Of a stretch of DNA of 64,000 bases, positions 47,436 through 56,944 are shown piece after piece. The stretch comes from Bremerella volcania. Lineage in GTDB: Bacteria; Planctomycetota; Planctomycetia; Pirellulales; Pirellulaceae. The position numbers and the translations under genes were made by a program. Numbering within the stretch: the first letter of the stretch is position 1; every line of letters begins with the position of its first letter. The DNA is taken from positions 2,666,001 through 2,730,000 of the forward strand of contig NZ_CP036289.1 in the NCBI RefSeq assembly GCF_007748115.1, in the 5' to 3' direction. The notes beneath the pieces are model-generated. The model was not told where the DNA came from and ran no database searches. It saw only the letters and a list, made by a program, of their open reading frames with translations.

Positions 47436-48978
47436 ACAAGAGGTCGCGGCCCAGATCGCCGAGGCCAAGGGGGACGTTCGCTGGGGGACGTGGGGGCCGG
47501 AGTGGGTTCATCAACTTTTCGGCAGCTATTATTTCTCGAACATCGTCGCCGTCGACTGGCACCACAAGCGAATCAAGGACGAAGATCTGCAACTGCTTCG
47601 TAAGACGCCCACGCTGGAAGAGTTGTATATCCCTGGCACGCGAATCACGGACGAAAGCCTGACCGTGCTCGAGGACTTGCCCAGAATACGCAAGCTGGCT
47701 TTGTGGAATACGCGCCTCACCAATAAAACGCTCGAGCAGGTAGGCAAGCTCAAGCGATTGGAAGTGCTCGATATTCATCGCACCAAAATGGACGAAACGG
47801 GACTGGTGCATCTGCGAGACCATCCCCGTCTGCAGATCTTGCGGCACGATTTGACGATGACCGACGTCGGTATCGACCATCTGGCTTCCATCCCCAATGT
47901 CTCGGTGGAATGGTTGGTGACCCAAGAGCTTGGTTTCGAAAGCTTCTGGCTGCTGCGTGATAAGATCAGCGTCGAGCGTCTTTACGTTTCTCGCCCGGTG
48001 TACTCAGGGTGGGCAACGTATCTGACTGGGCATCCTACCCTTGTCTCGCTTGAAGTCACGGACGCCCCGATGACCGACTTGGAGCTAGAGTCACTGATTG
48101 CGGCCAATACTCTGGAAAACTTGGAACTCACCAACGTACCGGTCGGAGACGCAGGCATCGCGAATGTACCGTACGCTTCGCGTCTGAAATCGCTCCGGTT
48201 TTCCCATACCAATGTGACGCCGGAAGGATTTCTGCTGACTTTTGGGCAGTTCCCCAGAAACGTGGTCATACTCAAGGATTGGATTCGTCTCAACAATGGA
48301 ACGAACGGGCAGAGTGTTGACTGGATGGGGGCACTTAGCGCGAAGGACCTGGAAGCTCTGAAGTATTGCCGCAACGCGAAGTCCCTGACTTTCGACACCA
48401 ACCAACTCGAGGGTATGAACTATCAGTGGCTGGAGATGCTTCAGGAACTCACGTACCTGCGCGTCGATTACTTCGGCAACGACCAGATGCTACGGCACGT
48501 TGCGTCACTACAAGACCTGCAATATCTCGACCTGGCAGGAGCGAAGAACGTGACGGCCGATGGATTGCAGGCGATCGTGCCGCTGGGCAAGCTCACGAAC
48601 CTGAACCTGCGCAGCGCCGAGGTTTCCGACGAGGCGTTGGAAGTGATTGGTCAGATGAAACAGTTGGAAATGCTCAATATTGCGGGATCCAACGTGACCG
48701 ACGATGGCCTTCGTCATCTTACCGGCCTGCAAAAGCTTGTCGTGATTCATCTTTCCGCTTGCAAGAATCTTACCGACGATGCGCTCAAGTCGGTCGGCCA
48801 GCTTAGGAGCTTGCAGTACCTGCATGCCCAGGGAACGCAGTTTACGGACGAGGGGCTCAAGCACTTGCACGGCATGCCCTTTCTCTCGAATGTAAGTTTG
48901 CTGGGCTCGAAACATACCAGTCACGGCGTCCGCCAACTGCGCGATTCGCTTCTGTTCAAAGGGGCGAACATCTATTAG
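47326..48978 (+). CDS. Membrane-anchored leucine-rich-repeat protein, paralog
   Basis: 550 residues. Same signal anchor as the preceding gene, with an identical first 36 codons, then a clearly diverged but collinear body of LRR units (LEELYIPGTRITDESL, LRSLQYLHAQGTQFTDEGL). The tandem pair arose by duplication, and the sharp change from identity to divergence suggests later gene conversion of the 5' end or constraint on it. Localised at the cytoplasmic membrane facing out, by inference from the anchor. Confidence 0.88.
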   Translation: MPRFLRQFGLRTLLIFCTLAAGCFGLWRWHMTWVDQQQEVAAQIAEAKGDVRWGTWGPEWVHQLFGSYYFSNIVAVDWHHKRIKDEDLQLLRKTPTLEELYIPGTRITDESLTVLEDLPRIRKLALWNTRLTNKTLEQVGKLKRLEVLDIHRTKMDETGLVHLRDHPRLQILRHDLTMTDVGIDHLASIPNVSVEWLVTQELGFESFWLLRDKISVERLYVSRPVYSGWATYLTGHPTLVSLEVTDAPMTDLELESLIAANTLENLELTNVPVGDAGIANVPYASRLKSLRFSHTNVTPEGFLLTFGQFPRNVVILKDWIRLNNGTNGQSVDWMGALSAKDLEALKYCRNAKSLTFDTNQLEGMNYQWLEMLQELTYLRVDYFGNDQMLRHVASLQDLQYLDLAGAKNVTADGLQAIVPLGKLTNLNLRSAEVSDEALEVIGQMKQLEMLNIAGSNVTDDGLRHLTGLQKLVVIHLSACKNLTDDALKSVGQLRSLQYLHAQGTQFTDEGLKHLHGMPFLSNVSLLGSKHTSHGVRQLRDSLLFKGANIY

Positions 48979-49019
48979 GGGGCGAAATCGATCGCCGTTT
49001 ACCGATTGGCAGACTCGCT

Positions 49020-50195
49020 TTAGGCCGGCTGAATCGGCAGCGAGAAGCACCACGATGGATGATCCCACCACGGTAACTTGCCTTCGTCGAGCTTCAAGGG
49101 TGAAAAGGTCCGAACCGTCAGCGTGACGCCATCGGGCTCGAAGGTAAGTAGCCGTATCCAGCCATCACCGCCATTCCCTTTCTCGGCGGAGCCACCTCCC
49201 ATTCCTTGGGCATTAAACAGCATCTGATGGACCGGCATGCCTAGGGCGTTCGGATCAGTCCGGCGACCGACGTGACTTCCCATTTCATGACCGTTGAGTA
49301 CCAGTTGAAACTGAGGAGCGTCGTGGACCAGTGCCTGCCAGAGGTCTTCCCCGTCATGTGTATTGCCGGTTTTGCCGGTGGGATAGGTGTGCGGGTTGCC
49401 ACTTCGTTTCCGGTTGCCGTCTTGTCCGTCACGTTTCGACTCAGGCGTGATGAAGTCATGCACCAGCAGGATGCCGGTGTGTTGTCTGAAACGGTCTTGC
49501 TCTACCAACTGCTTTGCCCAATGGACTGCTTCGCGGCGTGGTCCCCATTCCAGCGACACGACCAGCAGATTGCGTCCATCCGGTAAGCGAACCTCGTAGG
49601 CGGCATTTTCCAAGGTTTGCTGCCCTGCAGCGTTTTGGCCTGCCTCGATCAGAATGCCGCCCCCCTGCCCGTCCGAGACCAACTTGTTGTCGGTCATGCC
49701 GAAGTAGTCGTTGAACTGCGTCTCCCGCGTTTCGGCATTACGGATGCCGTAATCGTGGTTGCCGGTCGCAAAGATCATCGGCACCTGTCCTTCGAGCCGT
49801 TCGAGCGCTCGTTTGGCGCTTTCCCATTGCGATTTCGAGTGTTGGTCCCCCCAGCCGCGACCACCTCCTTCGGCAATGTTGTTCTGCTCGACGAAATCCC
49901 CTTCGTGCATTACCAGGCCAATTCGCCAGGCATCGAGGTGCTCTAACACCCATTGGCACATCCGCTCGAAGTTCTTTTGGTTCTTGCCATACTTGGCGTA
50001 GTTTTGCGTGTCGGGAAAGACAGCCACGGTCCACCCTTCCCGTATGCCCCGGGCCGGATCCTTTGGCAGGTGAAGCGGCCGTGTCGTTTCCTCAGCCGAC
50101 AGCGACGAAGCCAGCCCAAGTAGCGGCAACGATGCCACACCTCGATTGAACGTACGGCGAGTCAGGGAAGAAGTCGTTGAGGTAGGACGCGTCAT
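49020..50195 (-). CDS. Tat-exported metallophosphoesterase
   Basis: 391 residues from the ATG at 50195. A Tat signal (TRRTFNRGVASLPLLGLAS) precedes a calcineurin-like phosphoesterase domain: PDTQ (Asp62), HEGD (Asp100), GNHD (145-148), VHDF and NGHEMG supply the usual metal ligands. It hydrolyses phosphomonoesters or diesters; the substrate is unknown. The gene is convergent with the LRR paralog. Confidence 0.9.
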   Translation of the reverse strand: MTRPTSTTSSLTRRTFNRGVASLPLLGLASSLSAEETTRPLHLPKDPARGIREGWTVAVFPDTQNYAKYGKNQKNFERMCQWVLEHLDAWRIGLVMHEGDFVEQNNIAEGGGRGWGDQHSKSQWESAKRALERLEGQVPMIFATGNHDYGIRNAETRETQFNDYFGMTDNKLVSDGQGGGILIEAGQNAAGQQTLENAAYEVRLPDGRNLLVVSLEWGPRREAVHWAKQLVEQDRFRQHTGILLVHDFITPESKRDGQDGNRKRSGNPHTYPTGKTGNTHDGEDLWQALVHDAPQFQLVLNGHEMGSHVGRRTDPNALGMPVHQMLFNAQGMGGGSAEKGNGGDGWIRLLTFEPDGVTLTVRTFSPLKLDEGKLPWWDHPSWCFSLPIQPA

Positions 50196-50391
50196 GGTTG
50201 GGCTCAGGCAGGCGGGAGGTAAGTGCTTAGGCGAGTTCTGCGCGAAAACATATTTTCGTACAGAAAGGAACATCCTGCAATCTGTTTTCTCGAATCGAAG
50301 TTAAATCAAATTGATATCACGTTCTACGTTGGTACATTGTGAGAACCCGCCTTTTTGTTCGCCCGCCTCCCGTCAGGAAATGGAAAACCCC

Positions 50392-51843
50392 ATGCTTCGT
50401 GATCACATGTCCCTCTTGTTTTGCGTACTCTTGGGCTTGGTGGCTTTCGCTTCGTCTGCGTCCGCCGCCGAAAAGCAATTGCTGGCCGGCGCGGCGACCA
50501 GCAACATCACGCCGCCGCTGGGAGAATTAATCGTCGGCGGCTGGCAGCCCATTCCGGCTCGGCACATTCACGACGAACTCCATGCCCGCTGCCTGGTGCT
50601 CGACGACGGCAACACTCGCCTGGCGATTGTCCTCTGCGACAACGTCGGCATTCCCGAAGAGGTATTCGACAACGCCAAGGCACTGGTGGAAGAGGCAACG
50701 GGAATCCCCGCTTCGCATCAGTTGATGGCCGCCACGCATACCCACTCGGCGACCACCGCGCGGGGGCAGTCAAAGTTGATCAAGCAGAACGAACTGACCG
50801 GGTATCAAACGTTTCTTACCCAGCGCATCGCCGACGGCGTGCAGCGTGCCGTCAATCAACTAGAACCAGCCCAAATTGGTTGGGGACGCACCGAAGAGCC
50901 GAGCGAGGTCTTCAATCGTCGCTGGTTCATGAACGATGCGGCGCAGCTGACCAATCCGTTTGGTGGTGTCGATCGCGTGCGGATGAATCCTCCCCGCGGC
51001 AGCAGTGCTCTTGATCGTCAGGCTGGTCCGGTTGATCCCGAAGTATGTTTTCTCTCGGTGCAAAGCAAAGAAGGACGTCCAATCGCACTTCTGGCCAACT
51101 ATTCGCTGCACTACGTCGGGGGCGTTCGCAGTGGCGACGTATCGGCCGACTACTTCGGCTACTTCGCCAAGTATATCGAAGACAAGCTTGGCGCCGCCGA
51201 TCAGCAGCCGGCGTTCGTGGGGATTCTTTCCAACGGAACCAGCGGCGACGTGAACAACATCGACTTCACCGAGAAGAGCCCCAAACGCTACGCACCGTAC
51301 GAGAAGATGCAGGAAGTTGCCCAGAAGGTGGCCAGCAAAGTGGCCGACGCGCACGCTCAGATCAAATTTCAAACATGGGTTCCTCTGGCAGCCGCCACAT
51401 CGAAACTACCGCTCAAAGCACGCAAGCCGACGCCGGAAATGCGCAAGCACTTTGAAGAGGTCGCCGCTCGCTCGAAGGACGATTCGTCCGGGCATCGCCG
51501 CGAACAGATCTATGCCAGCCGCATCGAAAAACTGAAAGATGCCCCCGATGTGGTCGAAGTTCCGCTGCAGGTCTTGAAGATTGGTGACCTGGGGATTTCG
51601 GCGATTCCGTTCAAAACATTCGCCGAAACCGGCCTCGAGATCAAAGATCGCAGTCCGTTTATGGAAGCCTTCACGATCGAACTGGCTAACGGTTCGTTCG
51701 GTTACTTGCCGACCCCACAGCAGCACCGCTATGGCGGCTACGAAACGTGGTTGGGTACCAACTTCGTCGAAGAAAAAGCGAGCACAAAGATTGTCGAAAA
51801 TTTAATGAAGCTGTCTAATTCTCTTCAGGAGCAGGCTAAGTAG
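50392..51843 (+). CDS. Exported neutral ceramidase-like hydrolase
   Basis: 483 residues from the ATG at 50392 (GGAAAA five bases upstream; 50380 is an alternative). A signal peptide (LLFCVLLGLVAFASSASA) is followed by GAATSNITPPLG, AATHTHSATT (metal-binding His) and FVGILSNGTSGDVNN, which match the neutral/alkaline non-lysosomal ceramidase N-terminal family widely found in planctomycetes. The true substrate is unproven. Confidence 0.8.
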   Translation: MLRDHMSLLFCVLLGLVAFASSASAAEKQLLAGAATSNITPPLGELIVGGWQPIPARHIHDELHARCLVLDDGNTRLAIVLCDNVGIPEEVFDNAKALVEEATGIPASHQLMAATHTHSATTARGQSKLIKQNELTGYQTFLTQRIADGVQRAVNQLEPAQIGWGRTEEPSEVFNRRWFMNDAAQLTNPFGGVDRVRMNPPRGSSALDRQAGPVDPEVCFLSVQSKEGRPIALLANYSLHYVGGVRSGDVSADYFGYFAKYIEDKLGAADQQPAFVGILSNGTSGDVNNIDFTEKSPKRYAPYEKMQEVAQKVASKVADAHAQIKFQTWVPLAAATSKLPLKARKPTPEMRKHFEEVAARSKDDSSGHRREQIYASRIEKLKDAPDVVEVPLQVLKIGDLGISAIPFKTFAETGLEIKDRSPFMEAFTIELANGSFGYLPTPQQHRYGGYETWLGTNFVEEKASTKIVENLMKLSNSLQEQAK

Positions 51844-51876
51844 ATCTTTGAGGCGGTCGAAAGAGGCATCCGTGCT

Positions 51877-52275
51877 ATGCCGGAATTCTTAATCGTGTTG
51901 CATCGTAAAGTCGCGGACGTTTCGGACGATGTGCCGGGCAAGGAAATTGCCAAGGCCGAGATCTTTCTCGCTCGGCTTGCTCGGAAGTTGGGGGTCGTCT
52001 CGCTGACCGATTTCAAGAGCCAATCCCCTGCGGTGACCGATGCGTTGGCAGGGCTCAACGGGATTGATCTGTCCGACGTCAAGCTCGAAAAAGAAACCTG
52101 GTACGCACCCCTGCAAGGTTTACAAACCGTCACCGCGCTGCGCGACCACCTGCACTCCCACCCGGCGACACTTCCCAATACAAAAGAAGTGCTTGGCGAA
52201 CTCGACCAGTGGAGTCACGTCCTGACCCAGGCAACTAAGGAAGGTGTGCCCTGGCATCTATTGGTTGCGATTTAG
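51877..52275 (+). CDS. Hypothetical cytoplasmic protein
   Basis: 132 residues, no signal peptide or TM. Mixed alpha/beta with no motif I recognise. It follows the ceramidase-like gene by 33 bp, so cotranscription is possible. Ends just before a 23-bp inverted repeat. Confidence 0.6.
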   Translation: MPEFLIVLHRKVADVSDDVPGKEIAKAEIFLARLARKLGVVSLTDFKSQSPAVTDALAGLNGIDLSDVKLEKETWYAPLQGLQTVTALRDHLHSHPATLPNTKEVLGELDQWSHVLTQATKEGVPWHLLVAI

Positions 52276-52283
52276 TAGGTTCC

Positions 52284-52351
52284 GTAGGGCCCGCGTGTCG
52301 CGGGTCGGATACCTGGTACCTGCTTTGTGACCCGCGACACGCGGGCCCTAC
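52284..52351. repeat. 23-bp perfect inverted repeat between convergent genes
   Basis: Arms 52284-52306 and 52329-52351 are exact inverted copies with a 22-base loop. The GC-rich arms could act as a bidirectional terminator. The high GC palindrome, starting GTAGGGCCCGCG, looks like a dispersed element; only this copy is in the window. Confidence 0.8.
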
Positions 52352-52352
52352 C

Positions 52353-52922
52353 TCAGCTTGGCGAAACGAACCAGGCTGTGCCTGCGATCATCGCCAGGGC
52401 AAAAGCCGATAGCCAGGCCGCTTGGGTGCTCACCGGTGAGTCTTCTCTCCATAGTTCGGTCGGCGAACCCAACCGGTGCCACAGCCAGAAGCCGCTCGGG
52501 ATGGTCACGATACCAAACAGCCACATCGTCCAAATGGGCGAGCCTGTCCTCAGTATCTCTTGGCAATCTCCAACTTGCTCGAAAGATCCGAGTCCTAGAT
52601 AAGCCCCGTTGGCAATCAGACAGAAGCCGGCGAAGAACTGTAAAAGCCCACGCGGCCAGGTCCAGCCGCGCGGAATCAGACTCCAGGCAATCAGTGGAAA
52701 GAGCGCGCCGAATAACGGCCCCAACCAGACGACTATCGCTGGCCAAGGATTCGGCGAGACATCTGTTCTGGAGATAGCAAAAGGACTGAGAACGACGTTG
52801 GTCACCGTTCCGCCACTGGCAATTGCCGCCACGATGTGCCCCGTCTCGTGTACCGTCATCATCCCCAGCCAGCAAACCCCAAGCCAGCACAGGCAAAATA
52901 AGATGACCCAGAACGGACGCAT
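52353..52922 (-). CDS. M50-like membrane zinc metalloprotease
   Basis: 189 residues with about five hydrophobic segments. The first or second helix carries HETGH (His25-Glu26-His29), the zinc-binding HExxH motif embedded in membrane as in M50-type site-2 proteases. The second conserved M50 motif (an NPDG-like loop) is not obvious, so activity is uncertain. It is convergent with the hypothetical gene and divergent from the GH62 gene. Confidence 0.68.
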   Translation of the reverse strand: MRPFWVILFCLCWLGVCWLGMMTVHETGHIVAAIASGGTVTNVVLSPFAISRTDVSPNPWPAIVVWLGPLFGALFPLIAWSLIPRGWTWPRGLLQFFAGFCLIANGAYLGLGSFEQVGDCQEILRTGSPIWTMWLFGIVTIPSGFWLWHRLGSPTELWREDSPVSTQAAWLSAFALAMIAGTAWFVSPS

Positions 52923-53009
52923 GAAAAGAACTTTCTAAAACTCGATCGGCGGATGGGTCTATGATAATGTGAAAGGCAATACCCTTCCCCTTTTGTGCCG
53001 AGATATTTC

Positions 53010-54032
53010 ATGAACCGTTTTCTCTCGCTCGCTTTGCTTCTTGCGACTTGTGCGGCTGCCGAAGCCCAGCAGCAGTTGCAACTTCCCAAGCGTTGGACGT
53101 ACAGTGCTCCGTTGATTTCGCCGGAAGTTCGCGAGAAGGCGCCAAGTCACGCTCAGAAAGATCCCACCGTGGTCTATTTCGAGGGGAAGTGGCACGTCTT
53201 CATGACGGCCAAGCTCGAAGGTCGTTCGGTGATCGAGTACTGCTCGTTCGCCGACTGGAACGATGCGGACAAGGCGGCGCGGACCATTCTGCCGGTCAGT
53301 GAGAGCGACTATTACTGTGCCCCGCAGGTCTTTTACTTCACGCCCCATAAAAAGTGGTACCTGATCTACCAGGTTGGCATGCCAATGCAGAAGAAGATGT
53401 GGGTTGCCTACTCAACCACCGAGGACATTGCCGACCCCACCAGCTGGACCCAGGCTGCGCCGATTCTGGATGGCGGACCGAACGATCCGCGACCGCAAGG
53501 TGGTCTCGACTACTGGATCATCTGCGATGACTCCAAAGCGTATCTCTTCTACACGACCCTCAACGGCAAGATGTGGCGGCTGTCGACGCCAATCGACCAG
53601 TTTCCCCGCGGTTTCGACGACTGCCAGCTCGCTTTGGAAGACAAAATCTTCGAGGCCAGCCACACTTATCGCGTTCAGGGGCAAGACAAGTACCTCACCC
53701 TGATCGAAGAAAACGGCAGACGCTACTTCAAAGCCTACGTCGCCGATTCTCTGGACGGCAAGTGGACGCCGCTGGCAGCCACGGCGAAGAACCCTTTTGC
53801 CGCTTACTCGAACATTGAACCGGCCGATGGCGTCGAGCCGTGGACCGAAAACGTCAGCCATGGCGAACTCATCCGGGCAGGTCACGACCAGACATTGACC
53901 ATCGACCCGGCCGACATGCGGTTCATCTTTCAAGGAATGTGGGACAAAGATAAGCAGGGCAAAGCATACGGTAGGTTCTCGTGGCGAATCGGCATGCTGA
54001 CGCCCAAAACGGAGATGACGGCCCAGCCGTGA
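53010..54032 (+). CDS. Exported GH62-like alpha-L-arabinofuranosidase
   Basis: 340 residues from the ATG at 53010. A signal peptide (LSLALLLATCAAAEA) is followed by a five-bladed propeller-like domain. Motifs match GH62: DPTVVYFEGKWHVF with putative base Asp51, GLDYWIICDDSKAYLFYTT with Asp167, and IFEASHTYRV with putative acid Glu215. GH62 enzymes remove arabinose from arabinoxylan and arabinan. The identification rests on motif order, not a search. Confidence 0.83.
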   Translation: MNRFLSLALLLATCAAAEAQQQLQLPKRWTYSAPLISPEVREKAPSHAQKDPTVVYFEGKWHVFMTAKLEGRSVIEYCSFADWNDADKAARTILPVSESDYYCAPQVFYFTPHKKWYLIYQVGMPMQKKMWVAYSTTEDIADPTSWTQAAPILDGGPNDPRPQGGLDYWIICDDSKAYLFYTTLNGKMWRLSTPIDQFPRGFDDCQLALEDKIFEASHTYRVQGQDKYLTLIEENGRRYFKAYVADSLDGKWTPLAATAKNPFAAYSNIEPADGVEPWTENVSHGELIRAGHDQTLTIDPADMRFIFQGMWDKDKQGKAYGRFSWRIGMLTPKTEMTAQP

Positions 54033-54106
54033 TGACCTCGGATTGCGGCCGCTTCGCGTTATAATAGCAGCACGTTGATTTTCTGCCTGAGCTTTCGTTA
54101 CTGCCT

Positions 54107-55060
54107 ATGTCCAGTCGCCGCAATCTGAGTTTACCGATTACGATCGCCGTGATCATGATCGTGCTGTTGATCGTACTGATCGTGGGCTGGGTGTTGATCA
54201 CGGTGTGGGGTGCGACCGAGAACGAAAAGGCCGCGCCGCTGTACTGGATCTTTCTGCCGATCGGAGCGACCTTTCTCGCCGCGATTTTGGCCGGCGTTAT
54301 CTTCTACATGGTGGTGTCGATCAAGGCGATCAATTTGAGCCAGCGTCAGGCCAATTTCATCGACAGCGTCACGCACGAACTGAAGAGCCCGATCGCTTCG
54401 CTCAAGTTGTATCTGCAAACGCTCAATCGCCGATCGATTCCGCCTGAAAAGGTGGGTGCGTTCTACGAGACGATGCTGGAGGATATCGAGCGTCTCGATC
54501 ACCTGATCAATCACCTGTTAGAGGCCGGCCGGCTCGATCGGCGGCGAGAAGATGCCGAAGAGGGGGACGTTCGGCTCGATAAGGTGCTGGCCGGCTGTGC
54601 CCAGTCGGTGGCCCTGCTCTATCGTTTGCCCCCTAACACCATCCAGGTGAAGTCGGTTCCTTGCACCGTTCGCGGGCTGCATGGCGATATCGAGATCATC
54701 TTCCGAAACTTAATCGATAACGCCGTAAAATATTCAGGCAAAGATCCCGAAGTAAGAGTACAACTGCGCGTAAAATACAACGACGAAGCGGTCATTGAAG
54801 TGACCGACAACGGACCGGGGATTCCCTTCTCGCAGCGGCGGAAGATCTTCGGTCGTTTCGTACGACTTGGATTAGAACTGCAGCGCGAGAAGCCTGGTAC
54901 CGGGCTGGGATTGTACTTGGTGCGTACGCTCGTTCGCCGCATGAAGGGCGAAGTGCGGGTCAAGGATCCGCCGAAGGGAACCGGTACGGTCTTTGTTGTG
55001 ACGCTGCCGGGGGCCAAGACGTTGGCAGAAGCCAAGGCGCCTGAACCTGTCCCTGTTTAA
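54107..55060 (+). CDS. Sensor histidine kinase
   Basis: 317 residues. Two TM helices (about 10-33 and 47-70) enclose a short loop, so little sensing domain is present. H-box FIDSVTHELKSPIASLKL with phospho-acceptor His90, N-box NLIDNAVKYS, G1 DNGPGI and G2 GTGLGLYLV. No HAMP or PAS domain is seen. It phosphorylates the response regulator encoded 51 bp downstream; kinase-then-regulator order is the less common arrangement. Confidence 0.93.
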   Translation: MSSRRNLSLPITIAVIMIVLLIVLIVGWVLITVWGATENEKAAPLYWIFLPIGATFLAAILAGVIFYMVVSIKAINLSQRQANFIDSVTHELKSPIASLKLYLQTLNRRSIPPEKVGAFYETMLEDIERLDHLINHLLEAGRLDRRREDAEEGDVRLDKVLAGCAQSVALLYRLPPNTIQVKSVPCTVRGLHGDIEIIFRNLIDNAVKYSGKDPEVRVQLRVKYNDEAVIEVTDNGPGIPFSQRRKIFGRFVRLGLELQREKPGTGLGLYLVRTLVRRMKGEVRVKDPPKGTGTVFVVTLPGAKTLAEAKAPEPVPV

Positions 55061-55111
55061 ACCCGTCATAATCACGGTATTTGTCAACGTTCATTCTGCC
55101 TGCTGATAATC

Positions 55112-55906
55112 ATGACGATGAAATCGAACGCCGACACGCACATCCTGGTGGTGGAAGATGAGGAACATCTGGCCGTAGGGATACGCTATAACCTGGAAGC
55201 GGAAGGGTACCAGGTTTCCGTCGCGGAAGATGGCCGTCAGGCGCTGCGGATCGTGGAAGAGAATACGGGCCGCGTCGACCTGGTCATTCTCGATTTGATG
55301 CTGCCCGGCATGAGCGGTTACGCCGTGTGCGAAACGCTACGGAGTAACGGCGAGGACATGCCGATCCTGATTCTCAGTGCCCGCACGCTTTCGGAAGATC
55401 GTACCCGCGGCTTCGATGTCGGGGCCGATCAGTACATGATGAAACCGTTCGACCTGGACGAGTTTCTTAGCCGCGTGAAGAATCTGTTGTCCTTGCGTCG
55501 TCGTCGGCAGCCGCAGAAAGACGTCGAAGAGGATCTGGTCCATCAATACAGCTTCGGCGACGTCGAGATCGACTTCGACACCTTCCAGGCGTTCGTCGGG
55601 GGCAAACCGATCCGCCTGACGCAGCTGGAATCGAAACTACTCTACTACTTCGTCAGCCACCCCAATCGCATCATCCCCAAGGGAGAACTGCTGCGGGAAG
55701 TGTGGGAAATACCGGCTAACGTCTCGACCCGAGCCCCTGACCAGTTCATTGCCCGGCTGCGAAAGATGTTCGAGAAAGACAAATCGAAGCCCAAGCACTT
55801 CATCACCATCCGCGATGCTGGCTATCAGTTTATTCCCAATGGCGCCGTCACGTCGCCGGAAGCTGAAAAGAAACAAGCGGACGACGAATCGGATGCGAAG
55901 GAATAA
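55112..55906 (+). CDS. OmpR-family response regulator
   Basis: 264 residues. The receiver domain (residues 10-125) has the acidic pocket VVEDEE, phospho-acceptor Asp61 in ILDLMLPG and the conserved Lys111 in KPF. A winged-helix Trans_reg_C domain (about 145-240) ends with HFITIRDAGYQFIP, typical of OmpR/PhoB regulators. A charged tail follows. It pairs with the upstream histidine kinase. The two-base-cluster of ATGs at 55112/55118 leaves the start slightly uncertain. Confidence 0.95.
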   Translation: MTMKSNADTHILVVEDEEHLAVGIRYNLEAEGYQVSVAEDGRQALRIVEENTGRVDLVILDLMLPGMSGYAVCETLRSNGEDMPILILSARTLSEDRTRGFDVGADQYMMKPFDLDEFLSRVKNLLSLRRRRQPQKDVEEDLVHQYSFGDVEIDFDTFQAFVGGKPIRLTQLESKLLYYFVSHPNRIIPKGELLREVWEIPANVSTRAPDQFIARLRKMFEKDKSKPKHFITIRDAGYQFIPNGAVTSPEAEKKQADDESDAKE

Positions 55907-55937
55907 AAGAGGCCATGCGGTTGGCATGGCCTCTTTT
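55905..55937. terminator. Bidirectional intrinsic terminator
   Basis: 14-bp perfect stem (55905-55918 with 55924-55937), 5-base loop, and A/T runs on both sides. It lies between the convergent regulator and desaturase genes, so both transcripts may end here. Confidence 0.88.
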
Positions 55938-55966
55938 GGGGATTCATTCGATATGAAAGCAGGCGG

Positions 55967-56944
55967 TTAAACCTTGATCGTGCCGTCTTTGGTCTTTTGC
56001 TTGTAGTCGACAACGTCCCATATCACGCCGCACATTCGCAGGCCGCGGATGACGTTCCAGGTCAGGTCGAATTCCCACCATTTGTGACCGTGAACGGCCA
56101 TGCGGGGGTAAGCGTGATGGTTGTTGTGCCAACCTTCGCCGAAGGCCAAAAGACCAACCCACCACAGGTTGGTGCTCTTGTCGGTCGTTTCGTAGTTGCG
56201 ATAGCCCCACATGTGCGTGGCTGAGTTCACGAACCAGGTGACGTGCAGCAGGATGGTCAATCGCAGGAACATCCCCCACACGACCAGCGAAACGCCGGTG
56301 TACCAGCCGCCGATCGCGTAGCCCAGACCCAGCAGACCGAAGCCAAGTGCCAGGTGCCAGAGGATGAAGGTCTTGTGCAGGAACCAGATGACCTTGTCTT
56401 TACGCAGGTCTGGACCCCAACGCATGTGCAGTTCGTCCTTTTCAGGACCGGTGTGATGTGGGAAGAGCCAGATGATGTGAGCCCACAGACCACCGTCGAG
56501 CGGCGAGTGTGGGTCGTCTTCCCCATCGCTATGAGCGTGATGCTTACGGTGCGTCGAAACCCAGTCGAGGGCCGAGCCTTCGCCGGACAACTGACCGATG
56601 AACGCCAAGGCCCACTTCACTGGCTTGGTGGTCTTGAAACCGGCATGGGTCAGGTAACGGTGGAAGCCCAGGGTCACGCCGATGCAGCCGGTCAAGTAGA
56701 ACAGCACCACCGCGGCAACCAGTCCGCTCCAGGTAAAGCAGAACGGTGCTGCGAGCGCCCCCAGGTGAATCAGGCCGATCCAGCCAATAATGGGCCAGGC
56801 ACCACCGTGGCGGAAACGCTGAGCATAGGGCTTCGATTGGCGCGGGCGGCTGGGATCCGATTTTTTATTTTTGCTAGGTCGCTCTTTTGTGAGATTGCTC
56901 TCACCGAGTAGCGAAGTCTTTTCGTTTTCGGTGACGATCGACAT
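55967..56944 (-). CDS. Acyl-CoA/lipid fatty-acid desaturase
   Basis: 325 residues from the ATG at 56944 (AAGGA seven bases upstream); the TTG at 56986 is unlikely. Four hydrophobic segments and the three His boxes HRYLTH (95-100), HRKHH (132-136) and HNNHH bind the di-iron centre of the stearoyl-CoA delta-9 type desaturases. It introduces a double bond in membrane fatty acids, using oxygen and electron carriers. A basic 50-residue N-terminal extension is present. The gene is probably terminated by the shared hairpin. Confidence 0.94.
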   Translation of the reverse strand: MSIVTENEKTSLLGESNLTKERPSKNKKSDPSRPRQSKPYAQRFRHGGAWPIIGWIGLIHLGALAAPFCFTWSGLVAAVVLFYLTGCIGVTLGFHRYLTHAGFKTTKPVKWALAFIGQLSGEGSALDWVSTHRKHHAHSDGEDDPHSPLDGGLWAHIIWLFPHHTGPEKDELHMRWGPDLRKDKVIWFLHKTFILWHLALGFGLLGLGYAIGGWYTGVSLVVWGMFLRLTILLHVTWFVNSATHMWGYRNYETTDKSTNLWWVGLLAFGEGWHNNHHAYPRMAVHGHKWWEFDLTWNVIRGLRMCGVIWDVVDYKQKTKDGTIKV

